Shown piece by piece: positions 24,873 through 35,756 of a stretch of 64,000 nucleotides of DNA; within the stretch, counting starts at the first letter, position 1; each line of letters begins with the position of its first letter. Below the pieces are notes generated by a model, which was not told where the DNA came from, made no database searches, and saw only the letters and a list, made by a program, of their open reading frames with translations. Source of the DNA: Kribbella steppae (lineage in GTDB: Bacteria > Actinomycetota > Actinomycetes > Propionibacteriales > Kribbellaceae); the NCBI RefSeq assembly GCF_004342025.1, contig NZ_SLWN01000012.1, forward strand, positions 1-64,000, in the 5' to 3' direction. Both the position numbers and the translations under genes were made by a program.

Positions 24873-27659
24873 ATGCCCCACAGATCTTTGCACGGCAGGG
24901 AGACCGAGGTCCGCCGTCTCAGCGAATCCGTCATGGCGGTCGCGGCGGGTCATGGCTGCGTCAGCCTGGTGGAGGGCACGGCAGGCCTCGGTAAGAGCGG
25001 GCTGGTGCTGGAGACGGTGACCTCGGCCCGGTCTCTCGGGATCGCCGTCGCATCCGGTGTCGCCGACGAGCTGCATCGGGTGTCGCCACTGGCACCGTTG
25101 CTGGCGGCAATGCGTGGCTGCAGTCCGCCAATTCTCGGCGACGCGAAGTTCGATCCCGTGCATGTACTGGACTATGACGCCATCTGGCTGATCGACCAGC
25201 TCGAAGGGGCGCTCAGGAGGACGACCGTTCGCCAGCCTGTCCTGATCACGCTGGACGACATGCAGTGGGCGGACTCCCTCACAGTGATCGCAGTCAGAGC
25301 CCTGAGCGAACGCCTGGCAACCAGCCCGATCATGTGGCTGCTGAGTCGGCGTCCCTGGCCGTCCACGCCGACGGTGGACGCGCTGTTCACCGACCTGGTC
25401 GCAGGCGGGGCGATCTCGCTCCGGCTGGCGCCGCTGGAGTCCGCGGCTGTGGCCGGTGTGGCCGGTGATCTGCTGGGTGCCGCACCGGACGATGCGCTGC
25501 TGGGACTGCTGGAGAAGTGCGCCGGCAACCCGTCCGTCGTGGTGGACTTGCTCACGACGCTCGCCGAACAGGACGAGCTGATCATCGACGCGGCATCTGC
25601 CCGACTTCTGCCCGGCTCTCTGGATCAGCGACTCCGCGGATGGCTTACCCAGGTTGCTCCACTGACCCGGCAACTGCTGGACGTGGCATCGATCTTCGGC
25701 CGGACCTTCGACGTGCCATCTGTCGCAAGAATTCTGCACCGCAAGGTTGCCGAGTTGCTGCCGTCGGTCCAGGAGGCGCTCGGGGCAGGTCTTCTGGTGG
25801 AGGAAGGCACACACCTTGGCTTCCAGCACGGGCTGATCCGCGATGCGGTCTATGGCGCACTCCCGCCTGACGCGCGGAGGATCCTGCACCGGGAGGCGGC
25901 TGACGCGTTGCTCGCCACTGGCGGATCGATCTCCGAGGCGGCGGCCCATGCGATCAATGGTGCCGAGCCTGGCGACGCCCAAGCGGTCGCGCTGCTGATC
26001 CGTGCTTCCGACGACGTCGCGGCCGCTGCTCCTGGCACGGCGGGCGACCTGCGACTGAGAGCCGTCGACCTGATGCCGTACAACGACGCCGGTCGGCCAC
26101 GGCGTGTCATGGAGGCAGTGGGGTTGCTCCTTCGGGCGAGGCGGACCGCGGAGGCCCATGCGCTCGCCGACGTCGCCCTGCGGACCGACCTACCAGCCGA
26201 AGTCGAGGCGAGACTTCGCTTCGAACTGGCCGACTCGCTCGGGATCGCCGGTTACTCGGCCTCTGCGTTGCACCACGCTAGGACCGCCCTCGGCCTCCAG
26301 GGTATCGACGACTCGACGAGGGCGCTGCTGTTCGCCGCAGAGTCGAACGCGTATCTGGTGGCCGGTGACCCGGGTGCGGCGCTGTGGGCAGGCGAACAGG
26401 CGATCACCACCGGGAGGAGGCCGGTTCGCGCTGGGCGGGCTCTCCTGACGATGGGGACGGCCGAGCGGGTGCGCGGCCGCCTCACAAGATCGCTCGAACT
26501 GGTCGAGGAAGCCATCGAGGTGCTGGGCTCCGATGCGGCGGAAACACGGCGCGTTGAATTCCACTGGACTCGAGGGCGCACGCTGATGGCGCTCGATCGC
26601 TTCGACGAGGCGGAGGCTGCCTTCGATGCCGCGAGCCGATGGGTGGGAGAGCCCGGCATGGAGTGGACCGACGTGTTCGGGTGCACCTGCCGCGCGATGC
26701 TTCTGCTGCATCAAGGCGAGCTGGACGATGCCGTCGCCGAAGGCAACGCAGGACTGATCCGTGCCGAGGAGCTGGAGTCGTGGACGTACGTGCCGGAGTT
26801 GTGCGCCGTACTCGCGGAGGCGAACGCATACCGGGGGGAGTTCGGCCCGGCCCGCCGCCAGTTGCGACGCGGCATCAGCATGGTGTGCGAGCCGAGGAGC
26901 GTCGGGGCGCACCGGCTGGCATGGGCGACGGCGGTGGTCGACGAGGCAGCCGGCGAGGACCCCTCGCGCGTGCTCGCACACCTTGCCTCCCTCTATGAGA
27001 AACTGCCGGACGGTCTGCAGGTGCTCGCGTTCGATCCGATGGTTGGGCCGTGCCTGGTGGGGCTGGCCAGGCGAGCGAACGATGCCAAGCGCGCTGGTAT
27101 GGCCGCCGAGGCGACAGAGTCCCTCGGTCGCCTCAACCGTGGCGTGATCTCGTTTGACGCCGCGGGCATACAGGCCGGCGGTCTGCTCGACGACGATGTC
27201 GACCGCCTGGTGGCGGCTGTGCGCGCATTCGAAGCGAGTCCCCGCCCTCTGGCGCGCGCCCGTGCCGCCGAGGATGCCGCAGGCGGTCTGTTTGAGCAGA
27301 GTCGGCCCGCAGAGGCCGTGAAGCAGCTCGAGCTGGCACTTGCCGAGTACGACCGCGCCGGCGCGGTCGTACTCGGCCGGCGCGTCCGAGAGCGACTCTC
27401 GGAGGTCACCGGGCCGGGAAGGGAACGATCAACAGTCAGGCGGCCCGCCTTCGGCTGGTCGAGCCTGACGGCGGCCGAGCTCCGGGTTGCACGACTTGCG
27501 GCGACCGGACTCACCAACCGCGCCATCGCCGACGAGCTCGATCTGTCCCCGCACACAGTGGAGTCTCACCTGCGGCACGCCTTTCACAAACTCGACGTCC
27601 GGTCCCGGGTCGAGCTCACCCGCGTCGTCCTGACCCGCGAACCGACAATCGATGGATGA
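24873..27659 (+). CDS. Large LuxR-type AAA regulator (LAL family)
   Basis: A 928-residue regulator. Order: AAA/NTPase (P-loop EGTAGLGKSGLVLE, Walker B LITLDDMQWADS) in residues 10-350, a helical repeat region of TPR type about 370-840, and a C-terminal LuxR domain (LTAAELRVARLAATGLTNRA, SPHTVESHLRHAFHKL). These proteins sense an unknown ligand through the repeats and activate transcription when ATP-bound. ATG 24873 is chosen for its GCGAGGTGC ribosome site; earlier in-frame starts exist at 24819 and 24846. A 36-base perfect palindrome lies inside the gene. Confidence 0.9.
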   Translation: MPHRSLHGRETEVRRLSESVMAVAAGHGCVSLVEGTAGLGKSGLVLETVTSARSLGIAVASGVADELHRVSPLAPLLAAMRGCSPPILGDAKFDPVHVLDYDAIWLIDQLEGALRRTTVRQPVLITLDDMQWADSLTVIAVRALSERLATSPIMWLLSRRPWPSTPTVDALFTDLVAGGAISLRLAPLESAAVAGVAGDLLGAAPDDALLGLLEKCAGNPSVVVDLLTTLAEQDELIIDAASARLLPGSLDQRLRGWLTQVAPLTRQLLDVASIFGRTFDVPSVARILHRKVAELLPSVQEALGAGLLVEEGTHLGFQHGLIRDAVYGALPPDARRILHREAADALLATGGSISEAAAHAINGAEPGDAQAVALLIRASDDVAAAAPGTAGDLRLRAVDLMPYNDAGRPRRVMEAVGLLLRARRTAEAHALADVALRTDLPAEVEARLRFELADSLGIAGYSASALHHARTALGLQGIDDSTRALLFAAESNAYLVAGDPGAALWAGEQAITTGRRPVRAGRALLTMGTAERVRGRLTRSLELVEEAIEVLGSDAAETRRVEFHWTRGRTLMALDRFDEAEAAFDAASRWVGEPGMEWTDVFGCTCRAMLLLHQGELDDAVAEGNAGLIRAEELESWTYVPELCAVLAEANAYRGEFGPARRQLRRGISMVCEPRSVGAHRLAWATAVVDEAAGEDPSRVLAHLASLYEKLPDGLQVLAFDPMVGPCLVGLARRANDAKRAGMAAEATESLGRLNRGVISFDAAGIQAGGLLDDDVDRLVAAVRAFEASPRPLARARAAEDAAGGLFEQSRPAEAVKQLELALAEYDRAGAVVLGRRVRERLSEVTGPGRERSTVRRPAFGWSSLTAAELRVARLAATGLTNRAIADELDLSPHTVESHLRHAFHKLDVRSRVELTRVVLTREPTIDG
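27342..27377. repeat. Perfect 36-base palindrome inside the LuxR-type gene
   Basis: The left arm 27342-27359 and the right arm 27360-27377 are exact reverse complements with no loop. The left arm starts GCCGAGTACGACC. It encodes the protein stretch AEYDRAGAVVLG. Such a long perfect palindrome in coding DNA is unlikely by chance and could form a cruciform or mRNA hairpin. Confidence 0.85.
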
Positions 27660-27674
27660 CCATCGGGTGATCGC

Positions 27675-27694
27675 GCCTACGCGGTCGCGGGATG
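27675..27694 (+). promoter_or_regulatory. Site A copy before dps
   Basis: GCCTACGCG-gtcgc-GGGATG, one mismatch in the left half, exact right half. It ends 55 bases before ATG 27750. The site and leader are duplicated at the left end of the window (160-256). Confidence 0.65.
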
Positions 27695-27749
27695 CCGGGA
27701 GTCGATGTGCTCGCGAAGATGAGGTGATCCCCGAGGCAGGAGTGAAGCT

Positions 27750-28202
27750 ATGGAGCGGCAGGCTGTCGGACAAGAACTAGGGCCTCTGCTGATCGAGTTG
27801 GTCGATCTCGCACTCACCGCGAAGCAGGCTCATTGGAATGTCAGTGGCATGTGGTTCAGGCAACTCCACGCGCAGCTCGACGAGCTCGCCGATGACGTCC
27901 GACTCTGGTCCGACGACGTCGCCGAGCGCCTGACGACGGTCGGCGTCGCCGCCGATGCGCGCGTGGAGACCGTTGCGGCGAGGACACCTTTCGCCAGTTT
28001 TCCCAGTGGCTCCGTCGACAGTACCAAGGTGGCGCCACTCATCGTCGAGAGGCTGAGCAAGGTCGTCGAGAACAACCAGACCAGGATCGAGAAGCTCGGC
28101 GCGGTCGACCTGGTCAGCCAGGACCTGGTCCTCGGTATCACCGGTGGGCTACAGAAGCATGAATGGATGTTCGCCGCCGAGCAGCCCGGTCAGCAGCCCT
28201 AG
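27750..28202 (+). CDS. dps: Dps-type ferritin-like DNA-protection protein
   Basis: A 150-residue ferritin-fold protein. The Dps ferroxidase pattern is seen: AKQAHWNVSGMWFRQLHAQL, then DELADDVRLWSDDVAERL with the metal-binding D/E residues. Dps forms 12-subunit shells that oxidise and store iron and shield DNA under oxidative or starvation stress. The N-terminus is short. ATG 27750 follows CAGGAGTGAAG. The stop overlaps the convergent DUF1918 stop by four bases. Confidence 0.9.
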   Translation: MERQAVGQELGPLLIELVDLALTAKQAHWNVSGMWFRQLHAQLDELADDVRLWSDDVAERLTTVGVAADARVETVAARTPFASFPSGSVDSTKVAPLIVERLSKVVENNQTRIEKLGAVDLVSQDLVLGITGGLQKHEWMFAAEQPGQQP

Positions 28203-28414
28203 AACCGCTCGGGCCTGGTGCCGCCGGCGGGGAAATGCCCGACGTGGGCGTCCGGTCCTGGGTAGACAAGAGCCAGAATGTGGGTGCCGGCCCAGTGGAC
28301 CATGTATGGGGGCGCGCCGTTGCTGCCCCGAACCTCGATGATGGTGCCGTCGCGGACCGGGCCTCCGACTCTTCTCCCGTTCACGTGAATGTGGTCGCCG
28401 ACATGTGCGTACAT
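28199..28414 (-). CDS. DUF1918 protein
   Basis: A 71-residue small basic protein. DUF1918 features: VGDHIHVNGRRVGGPVRDGT, IIEVRGSNGAPPYMVHW, and ILALVYPGPDAHV. The fold is SH3-like; the function is unknown, though members are common in actinobacterial stress and hypoxia regulons. ATG 28414 follows GAGGAGGCAG; the upstream ATG 28441 lacks a ribosome site. A broken copy stands at 3467-3620, next to the intact Hsp20. Confidence 0.88.
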   Translation of the reverse strand: MYAHVGDHIHVNGRRVGGPVRDGTIIEVRGSNGAPPYMVHWAGTHILALVYPGPDAHVGHFPAGGTRPERF

Positions 28415-28486
28415 GTCTGCCTCCTCAAGCCAATAGTTCATTGATTCAGCCCTTCTCGCCCGGCAGGGAGCTGGCGAGGTCTTACT

Positions 28487-28645
28487 TCACTTCAATGTGC
28501 CGGCCGTACCGGTCGAGCTCTTGGGAACCCGCATCCGGAGAACCCCTTCCCGGAGCGTGGCCTCTACACCGTCCTGATCGAGTTCGGCGCCGAGAACGAC
28601 CTCGTACCGGAGCGCCCCCAGGAACGGGTCTGGCGTCGCAAGCAC
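28487..28645 (-). pseudogene. Hsp20 copy with large internal deletion
   Basis: The 52-codon frame starts with GTG 28645 after GGAAGGGAG, the same ribosome site as Hsp20 at 4191. After about 12 codons it jumps straight to the last third of the alpha-crystallin domain: RYEVVLGAEL, then DGVEATLREGVLRMRVPKSS. Compare RYEVVLPDAA and DGVEATLQDGVLQVRVPKSS in the intact copy. About 100 codons are missing. The promoter site is still present at 28724-28743. It cannot form a working chaperone domain. Confidence 0.85.
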
Positions 28646-28723
28646 CCGCCTCCCTTCCTGGCGCGGGACTGACGGCGTGTCAGGTCCCGCTGTTCTCAGC
28701 CTTTGACGCGGGACGATGCAGCG

Positions 28724-28743
28724 CATCCCGGTTCCGCGCAGTC
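28724..28743 (-). promoter_or_regulatory. Site A copy upstream of the deleted Hsp20
   Basis: Minus strand GACTGCGCG-gaacc-GGGATG followed by CG. The left half is identical to the intact Hsp20 site at 4272-4291, two spacer bases differ. The site has outlived its gene. Confidence 0.6.
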
Positions 28744-28806
28744 CTCGGCGCTGGGGCGCGACCGAGCTGCTCACGCCTACGCCTTGCTGAGCGCGGGGAG
28801 CTGGGA

Positions 28807-28826
28807 AACCACCCGAACCAGGGATG
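28807..28826 (+). promoter_or_regulatory. Site A copy before the general stress protein
   Basis: AACCACCCG-aacca-GGGATG followed by TG. The right half is exact; the left half belongs to the AACCAC variant shared with dnaK. It ends 56 bases before ATG 28883. Confidence 0.6.
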
Positions 28827-28882
28827 TGTTTTCGCCGGTCCAGCGAGAACGTGGTGGTGACGATCCGTCAGAAGGGATTCTC

Positions 28883-29389
28883 ATGACCACGCCCCAGGAG
28901 ACACCTGCCCTCATCCGCGGTCAGACCATCGCTTCCTTCACCAGCTACGCCGAAGCCCAGCGCGCGGTGGACTACCTGTCGGACAACGGTTTCCCGGTAG
29001 AGAACATCACCATCGTCGGCTCCGACCTGAAACAGGTCGAGCGTGTCCTCGGCCGGCTGACAAAGTGGAAGGCAGCACTGGCCGGTGCCGGCTCCGGAGC
29101 CTGGTTCGGCGCACTGGTCGGTCTGTTGCTTTCATTGTTCGCCGAAACCGGCACCGACGTCCTGGTGATCCTGCTCTGGGGCTTGCTCTACGGGGCGATC
29201 TTCGGAGCGGTCTTCGGATTCATCGCGCATCTGTTCACCTTTGGTGAGCGCGACTTCTCCACCTTCGGGCTCACCGTGGCGACCCGGTACGAGGTGTACT
29301 GCGTGCCCGAGCACGCAGCCCGGGCCAGCGAGATGCTGGCCAAGATGCCCACCCGTGGCACGGGCGGATCGGCTGCGACGACCGCCTGA
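28883..29389 (+). CDS. General stress protein with membrane segments
   Basis: A 168-residue protein. The N-terminal 60 residues have the general-stress 17M-like pattern (TIASFTSYAEAQRAVDYLSD, NGFPVENITIVGSDL). Then a glycine-rich hydrophobic stretch of two helices (ALAGAGSGAWFGALVGLLLS, GLLYGAIFGAVFGFIAHLF) and a short closing domain (YEVYCVPEHAARASEML). Relatives of Bacillus YflT are sigma-B controlled, with unknown biochemistry. Site A lies upstream and dnaK follows 107 bases downstream. Confidence 0.8.
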   Translation: MTTPQETPALIRGQTIASFTSYAEAQRAVDYLSDNGFPVENITIVGSDLKQVERVLGRLTKWKAALAGAGSGAWFGALVGLLLSLFAETGTDVLVILLWGLLYGAIFGAVFGFIAHLFTFGERDFSTFGLTVATRYEVYCVPEHAARASEMLAKMPTRGTGGSAATTA

Positions 29390-29396
29390 CACCCGG

Positions 29397-29416
29397 AACC
29401 ACACGTTCTGGGGATG
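29397..29416 (+). promoter_or_regulatory. Site A copy before dnaK
   Basis: AACCACACG-ttctg-GGGATG followed by TG. It ends 80 bases before the dnaK start. It begins just past the stop of the general stress gene, so dnaK probably has its own promoter. Confidence 0.6.
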
Positions 29417-29435
29417 TGCTCCCCGTCTGAGGGGA
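29410..29435. promoter_or_regulatory. Alternating GGGGA/TCCCC repeat before dnaK
   Basis: GGGGA-N5-TCCCC-N6-GGGGA: the central TCCCC can pair with either flanking GGGGA, giving two exclusive small hairpins. It overlaps the right half of site A. I see no CIRCE or HAIR repressor sequence near this dnaK. Confidence 0.4.
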
Positions 29436-29496
29436 CCAGGTTGGGGTGTACCCGTGACAAGTCGCACGCAGGCCCGGAGTACACAGGAGGCAGACC

Positions 29497-31377
<1,881 letters not shown>

Positions 31378-31382
31378 TCGGG

Positions 31383-31880
31383 ATGGGCGATCAGGAGACC
31401 AACACTGGTACGGCGCCGCCGCCGGTCGAGGAGGCTCTGGAGGAAGCGCGCGAGCAGGCCGCCGAGATGGAGGACAGGTGGCGGCGCACGGCAGCGGAGC
31501 TGGACAACTTCCGGAAGCGGGTCGCGCGGGAGTCCGACCAGCAGCGGGAGACCGAGCGTGCCCTGGTCGCCGCCAGTTGGCTGCCGGTCGTCGACAACCT
31601 GGAGCTGGCGCTGGAGCACGCCGACGCCGAGTACGACGCGATCGTCGAAGGTATCCAGGCTGTGCGGGACCAGGCGCTCGGAGTACTGGCCGGACTCGGC
31701 TACCCGCGGTTCGACGACAGCGGGAAACCCTTCGACCCGGCGCTGCACGAAGCGGTCGGCACGACGCCCACCCCTGACGTACCGGCCGGCACGATCGTCC
31801 ACGTCGTCCGGCCCCGGTACGGCGACGGGACGCGGGTGCTTCGTCCGGCTGCCGTGGTAGTCGCCGCGCAGGAGAGCTGA
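31383..31880 (+). CDS. grpE: Nucleotide exchange factor GrpE
   Basis: A 165-residue cochaperone that releases ADP from DnaK. A coiled coil ([20 protein letters not shown]) precedes the conserved [28 protein letters not shown] and the C-terminal beta domain [16 protein letters not shown]. It starts five bases after the dnaK stop and its TGA overlaps the dnaJ ATG (TGATG). Confidence 0.94.
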   Translation: MGDQETNTGTAPPPVEEALEEAREQAAEMEDRWRRTAAELDNFRKRVARESDQQRETERALVAASWLPVVDNLELALEHADAEYDAIVEGIQAVRDQALGVLAGLGYPRFDDSGKPFDPALHEAVGTTPTPDVPAGTIVHVVRPRYGDGTRVLRPAAVVVAAQES

Positions 31881-32830
31881 TGCCTGCCAAGGATTTCTAC
31901 GACATCCTTGGGGTCTCCCGCGGCGCGAGCGCCGACGAGATCCAGAGCGCTTACCGTCGGCTGGCTCGCCAGTACCACCCGGACGTGAACAAGGACCCTG
32001 ACGCCGAGGAACGGTTCAAGCAGGTCTCCGAGGCCTACGACGTACTGTCCGATCCACAGCAGCGCAAGCGGTACGACGCGTTCGGCGAGGACTTCCGCCG
32101 GGTGCCTCCGGACGTCGACCCCGACACGTACGCCCGTTCCCGCGCCGGTACCGGCCGGGCTGGGAGCGACGGCTGGGCCTGGGAGAGTACCTGGGATGCC
32201 GGAGGGACACAGTTCGATACCGAGGGCATCGATCTGGAGGACCTGCTCGGCGGGATGTTCGGCGGGCGAACCCGGCGCGGCTGGGGCCGGATCCCGGGCT
32301 CGGACCAGGAGGTCGAGCTGGAGCTGACCGTCGAGGAGGCCTACCGGGGTGGCAACCGGAAGCTGACCGTGCACGGTCCGACCGGTGCGGACCGGACCAT
32401 CGACGTCAAGATCCCGGCAGGCGTGGTGAACGGTCAGCGGATCCGGCTGGGCGCGCAAGGCGGCCAGGGCACCGGTGGCGCGCCCGCCGGTGACCTGTAT
32501 CTGGTGGTCCGAATCGCAGATCATCCGCGGTACAGAGTGTCTGGCCGTGACCTCACGGTCGATCTGCCGCTCGCCGCGTGGGAAGGCGCACTGGGGGCGT
32601 CGGTGCCGGTCGAGACCCCAGGTGGTGAGGCGACGGTGAAGGTGCCGAAGGGCAGCTCGACCGGACGCAGGCTGCGGCTCAAGGGCCGCGGTCTGCCGAA
32701 CCCCCGCGGGACGCCGGGCGACCTGTACGCCGAGGTCAGGCTGATGGTGCCCGAGAGGCTGACCCGCGAGGAGGAGCGCCTGTTCGAGGAGCTGGCCGGT
32801 ACGTCGAAGTTCGACCCGAGGAGGCGGTGA
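31880..32830 (+). CDS. DnaJ-type cochaperone, CbpA-like (no zinc finger)
   Basis: A 316-residue Hsp40. The J-domain is at residues 3-70 ([23 protein letters not shown] in [15 protein letters not shown]). A Gly/Trp-rich linker follows, then two C-terminal beta domains ([39 protein letters not shown]). The cysteine-rich zinc finger of classical DnaJ is absent, so it is a class II, CbpA-like form. This fits with the CbpM-like gene that overlaps its stop. Confidence 0.92.
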   Translation: MPAKDFYDILGVSRGASADEIQSAYRRLARQYHPDVNKDPDAEERFKQVSEAYDVLSDPQQRKRYDAFGEDFRRVPPDVDPDTYARSRAGTGRAGSDGWAWESTWDAGGTQFDTEGIDLEDLLGGMFGGRTRRGWGRIPGSDQEVELELTVEEAYRGGNRKLTVHGPTGADRTIDVKIPAGVVNGQRIRLGAQGGQGTGGAPAGDLYLVVRIADHPRYRVSGRDLTVDLPLAAWEGALGASVPVETPGGEATVKVPKGSSTGRRLRLKGRGLPNPRGTPGDLYAEVRLMVPERLTREEERLFEELAGTSKFDPRRR

Positions 32831-33138
32831 TGACGTATCCGTTGACCAGGCCCACCCGCCTCGCGCTGGAGGACTTCGCCCGGCTGACCGGCGCACATCC
32901 CGAACTGCTGAAGCGGTTCGTCGCCCTCGGTTTGCTCGAGGCAACGACCGACAGCACCGGTGAGTTGTGGTTCAGGCCGCAGCAGCTGGCCCTGGTGGCC
33001 CGGATCCAGCGGTTGCGAGCCGGTTTTGCCCTGAACTATGCGGCGCTGGGGCTTGTGATGGACCTGCTGGACCGGATCGCCGTACTGGAGGCGGAGCGCA
33101 GGCGTTTCGCCAGAGGAGGAGCCAGGACATGGATATGA
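32830..33138 (+). CDS. CbpM-like chaperone modulator
   Basis: A 102-residue MerR-like helical protein: [37 protein letters not shown], then a long C-terminal helix. CbpM proteins bind the J-domain of CbpA and tune its activity; HspR, found in the usual actinobacterial dnaK operon, is a related MerR repressor. Position and the CbpA-type partner favour CbpM. The C-terminal regulatory tail of HspR is not seen. ATG 32830 overlaps the dnaJ stop, with AGGAGG upstream. Confidence 0.78.
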   Translation: MTYPLTRPTRLALEDFARLTGAHPELLKRFVALGLLEATTDSTGELWFRPQQLALVARIQRLRAGFALNYAALGLVMDLLDRIAVLEAERRRFARGGARTWI

Positions 33139-35756
33139 ACCGGCTGACGCAGAAGTCGCAGGAGGCTCTGCACGACGCTCAGACGAAAGCCCTGCGGTTC
33201 GGGCACAGTCAGATCGACGGCGAGCATTTGCTGCTGGCGCTGCTGGAGCAACCAGACGGTCTGGCCCCGAGGCTGCTGGCCCAGGCCGGTGCGGATCCGG
33301 ACGGGCTGCGGGACAACCTGGAAACGGAGCTGTCCCGGCGTCCCAAGGTCAGCGGTCCGGGCGCGGAGCCTGGCCAGGTGTTGATCACCCAGCGGTTGTC
33401 CCGGCTTCTTGACGCCGCGGACCGGGAGGCCAAGCGCCTCAAGGACGAGTACGTCTCGATCGAGCATCTGGTGATCGCGTTGCTGGATGAGGGCCGGCAG
33501 AGCACCTCCGGGCGGCTGCTCGCCGAGCAGGGGTTGACCCGCGACGGCTTCCTCTCGGCGCTGACCGCCGTCCGGGGGAACCAGCGGGTCACCTCGGCGA
33601 TGCCGGAAGCGTCGTACGAGGCGTTGGAGAAATACGGCCGGGACCTGGTCAAGGATGCGTCGGAGGGCCGGCTGGATCCGGTCATCGGCCGGGACAACGA
33701 GATCCGCCGCGTTGTGCAGATTCTGTCCCGCAAGACCAAGAACAACCCGGTGCTGATCGGCGACCCGGGCGTCGGCAAGACCGCGATCGTCGAGGGTCTC
33801 GCGCAACGGATCGCCAACGGCGACGTACCGGAGGGGTTGCGGGACCGGACCGTGTTCGCGCTGGACATGGCTTCGCTGGTTGCCGGGGCCAAGTACCGCG
33901 GCGAGTTCGAGGAACGGTTCAAGGCCGTGCTCAACGAGGTGAAGGCGGCCGAGGGCCGGATCCTGTTGTTCGTCGACGAGTTGCACACTGTGGTGGGTGC
34001 GGGTGCGACCGAAGGCGCGATGGACGCGGGCAACATGCTGAAGCCGATGCTGGCCCGCGGTGAGCTGCACATGATCGGCGCCACCACGCTGGACGAGTAT
34101 CGGATGCACGTCGAGAAGGACGCGGCTCTGGAACGGCGGTTCCAGCCGGTGGTCGTGGACGAGCCGACGGTCGAGGATGCGATCTCGATCCTGCGCGGAT
34201 TGCGTGAGCGGCTCGAAGTCTTCCACGGCGTGAAGATCCAGGACGCGGCGATGGTCGCGGCCGTGGTGCTCAGCCACCGGTACATCTCCGACCGGTTCCT
34301 GCCGGACAAAGCGATAGATCTCGTGGATGAGGCATGCGCGATGCTGCGGACCGAGATCGACTCGATGCCGGCCGAGTTGGACGAGCTGACCCGGCGGGTG
34401 CGCCGGCTGGAGATCGAAGAGGCCGCGCTGGCCAAGGAGGAGGACGCCGCCAGCCGGCAGCGGCTGGACGAACTGCGCAAGGAACTGGCCGATCTACGGG
34501 CCGAGGCTGACGCGATGCACGCGCAGTGGGAGGCGGAACGGCAGGCGTTGCGCAAGGTCCAGACGCTGCGGCAGGAGATGGAGCAGGTCCGGCAGGAGGC
34601 AGAGCAGGCCGAGCGCGACTACGACCTGAACCGGGCAGCCGAACTGCGGCACGGCCGGCTACCGGAGCTCGAACGTCAGCTCGCGGCCGAGGAGGAACGA
34701 CTGGCCAGCAAGCAGCACGATCACCGGCTGTTACGCGAGGTCGTGACCGAGGAAGAGATCGCCTCGATCGTGTCGCGGTGGACCGGCATCCCGGTCAGCC
34801 GTCTGCAGGAGGGCGAACGGGAGAAGCTGCTGCGGCTGGACGAGGTGCTGCACGAGCGGCTGGTCGGGCAGGACGAGGCGGTCCAGCTGGTGGCGGATGC
34901 GATCATCCGGGCCCGTTCGGGGATCAAGGACCCGCGCCGGCCGATCGGCTCGTTCATCTTCCTGGGCCCGACCGGGGTGGGGAAGACCGAGCTGGCCAAG
35001 ACGCTCGCGGCGGCGCTGTTCGACACAGAGGAGAACATCGTCCGGATCGACATGAGTGAGTACCAGGAGCGGCACACGGTGAGCCGGCTGGTGGGGGCGC
35101 CACCCGGGTACGTCGGCTACGAGGAGGGCGGCCAGTTGACGGAGGCCGTCCGGCGCAAGCCGTACTCCGTAGTCCTGTTCGACGAGATCGAGAAGGCGCA
35201 CCCGGACGTCTTCAACACGTTGCTGCAGATCCTCGACGACGGTCGGCTGACCGACGCCCAGGGTCGGACTGTGGACATGCGCAACACCGTGATCATCATG
35301 ACGTCGAACATCGGGTCGGCGTACCTGCTGGACGGAGTGACCGCGGACGGGCAGGTCAAGGAGGACGCGCGGGACGCCGTGATGGACGAGCTGCGACGGC
35401 AGTTCCGGCCTGAGTTCCTCAACCGGGTGGACGAGATCGTGCTGTTCAAGCCGCTCACCATGGCCGAGATCGAGCGCATCGTGGACCTGATGTTCGACGA
35501 CCTGCGGACCCGGCTGGCGGATCGCCGGATGACGCTCGAGGTCGCACCGGACGCGGCCCGGCACATCGCCGCGCAGGGCTTCGACCCGGTGTATGGCGCC
35601 CGCCCGCTGCGGCGGTTCATCGCGCGCGAGGTGGAGACCAGGATCGGTCGCGCCTTGCTGGGCGGCAATGTGCTGGACGGGGCGGTGATCCGGGTGACCG
35701 TCCAGGACGGCGACATCGCCGTCACGCACGAGAACCCCGTGGAGGTGGCGGCATGA
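33129..35756 (+). CDS. clpB: ClpB disaggregase
   Basis: An 875-residue AAA+ disaggregase that rescues aggregated proteins with DnaK. N-domain residues 1-145 ([20 protein letters not shown]), first AAA with [18 protein letters not shown], a coiled-coil middle domain about 400-540, and second AAA with [20 protein letters not shown]. The pore loop [14 protein letters not shown] is present. ATG 33129 is favoured by AGAGGAGGA nine bases before it, and overlaps the CbpM-like end by ten bases. It ends ATGA into the thioredoxin gene. Confidence 0.95.
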   Translation: MDMNRLTQKSQEALHDAQTKALRFGHSQIDGEHLLLALLEQPDGLAPRLLAQAGADPDGLRDNLETELSRRPKVSGPGAEPGQVLITQRLSRLLDAADREAKRLKDEYVSIEHLVIALLDEGRQSTSGRLLAEQGLTRDGFLSALTAVRGNQRVTSAMPEASYEALEKYGRDLVKDASEGRLDPVIGRDNEIRRVVQILSRKTKNNPVLIGDPGVGKTAIVEGLAQRIANGDVPEGLRDRTVFALDMASLVAGAKYRGEFEERFKAVLNEVKAAEGRILLFVDELHTVVGAGATEGAMDAGNMLKPMLARGELHMIGATTLDEYRMHVEKDAALERRFQPVVVDEPTVEDAISILRGLRERLEVFHGVKIQDAAMVAAVVLSHRYISDRFLPDKAIDLVDEACAMLRTEIDSMPAELDELTRRVRRLEIEEAALAKEEDAASRQRLDELRKELADLRAEADAMHAQWEAERQALRKVQTLRQEMEQVRQEAEQAERDYDLNRAAELRHGRLPELERQLAAEEERLASKQHDHRLLREVVTEEEIASIVSRWTGIPVSRLQEGEREKLLRLDEVLHERLVGQDEAVQLVADAIIRARSGIKDPRRPIGSFIFLGPTGVGKTELAKTLAAALFDTEENIVRIDMSEYQERHTVSRLVGAPPGYVGYEEGGQLTEAVRRKPYSVVLFDEIEKAHPDVFNTLLQILDDGRLTDAQGRTVDMRNTVIIMTSNIGSAYLLDGVTADGQVKEDARDAVMDELRRQFRPEFLNRVDEIVLFKPLTMAEIERIVDLMFDDLRTRLADRRMTLEVAPDAARHIAAQGFDPVYGARPLRRFIAREVETRIGRALLGGNVLDGAVIRVTVQDGDIAVTHENPVEVAA

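Noticed and set aside
24693-26159. Minus-strand open frame of 488 codons over the LuxR-type gene
   Set aside because: Arg/Gln/His-rich, no motif, antisense to a normal LAL regulator.
29390-29496. CIRCE or HAIR repressor site before dnaK
   Set aside because: Neither TTAGCACTC-N9-GAGTGCTAA nor CTTGAGT-N7-ACTCAAG, nor a near match, is visible.
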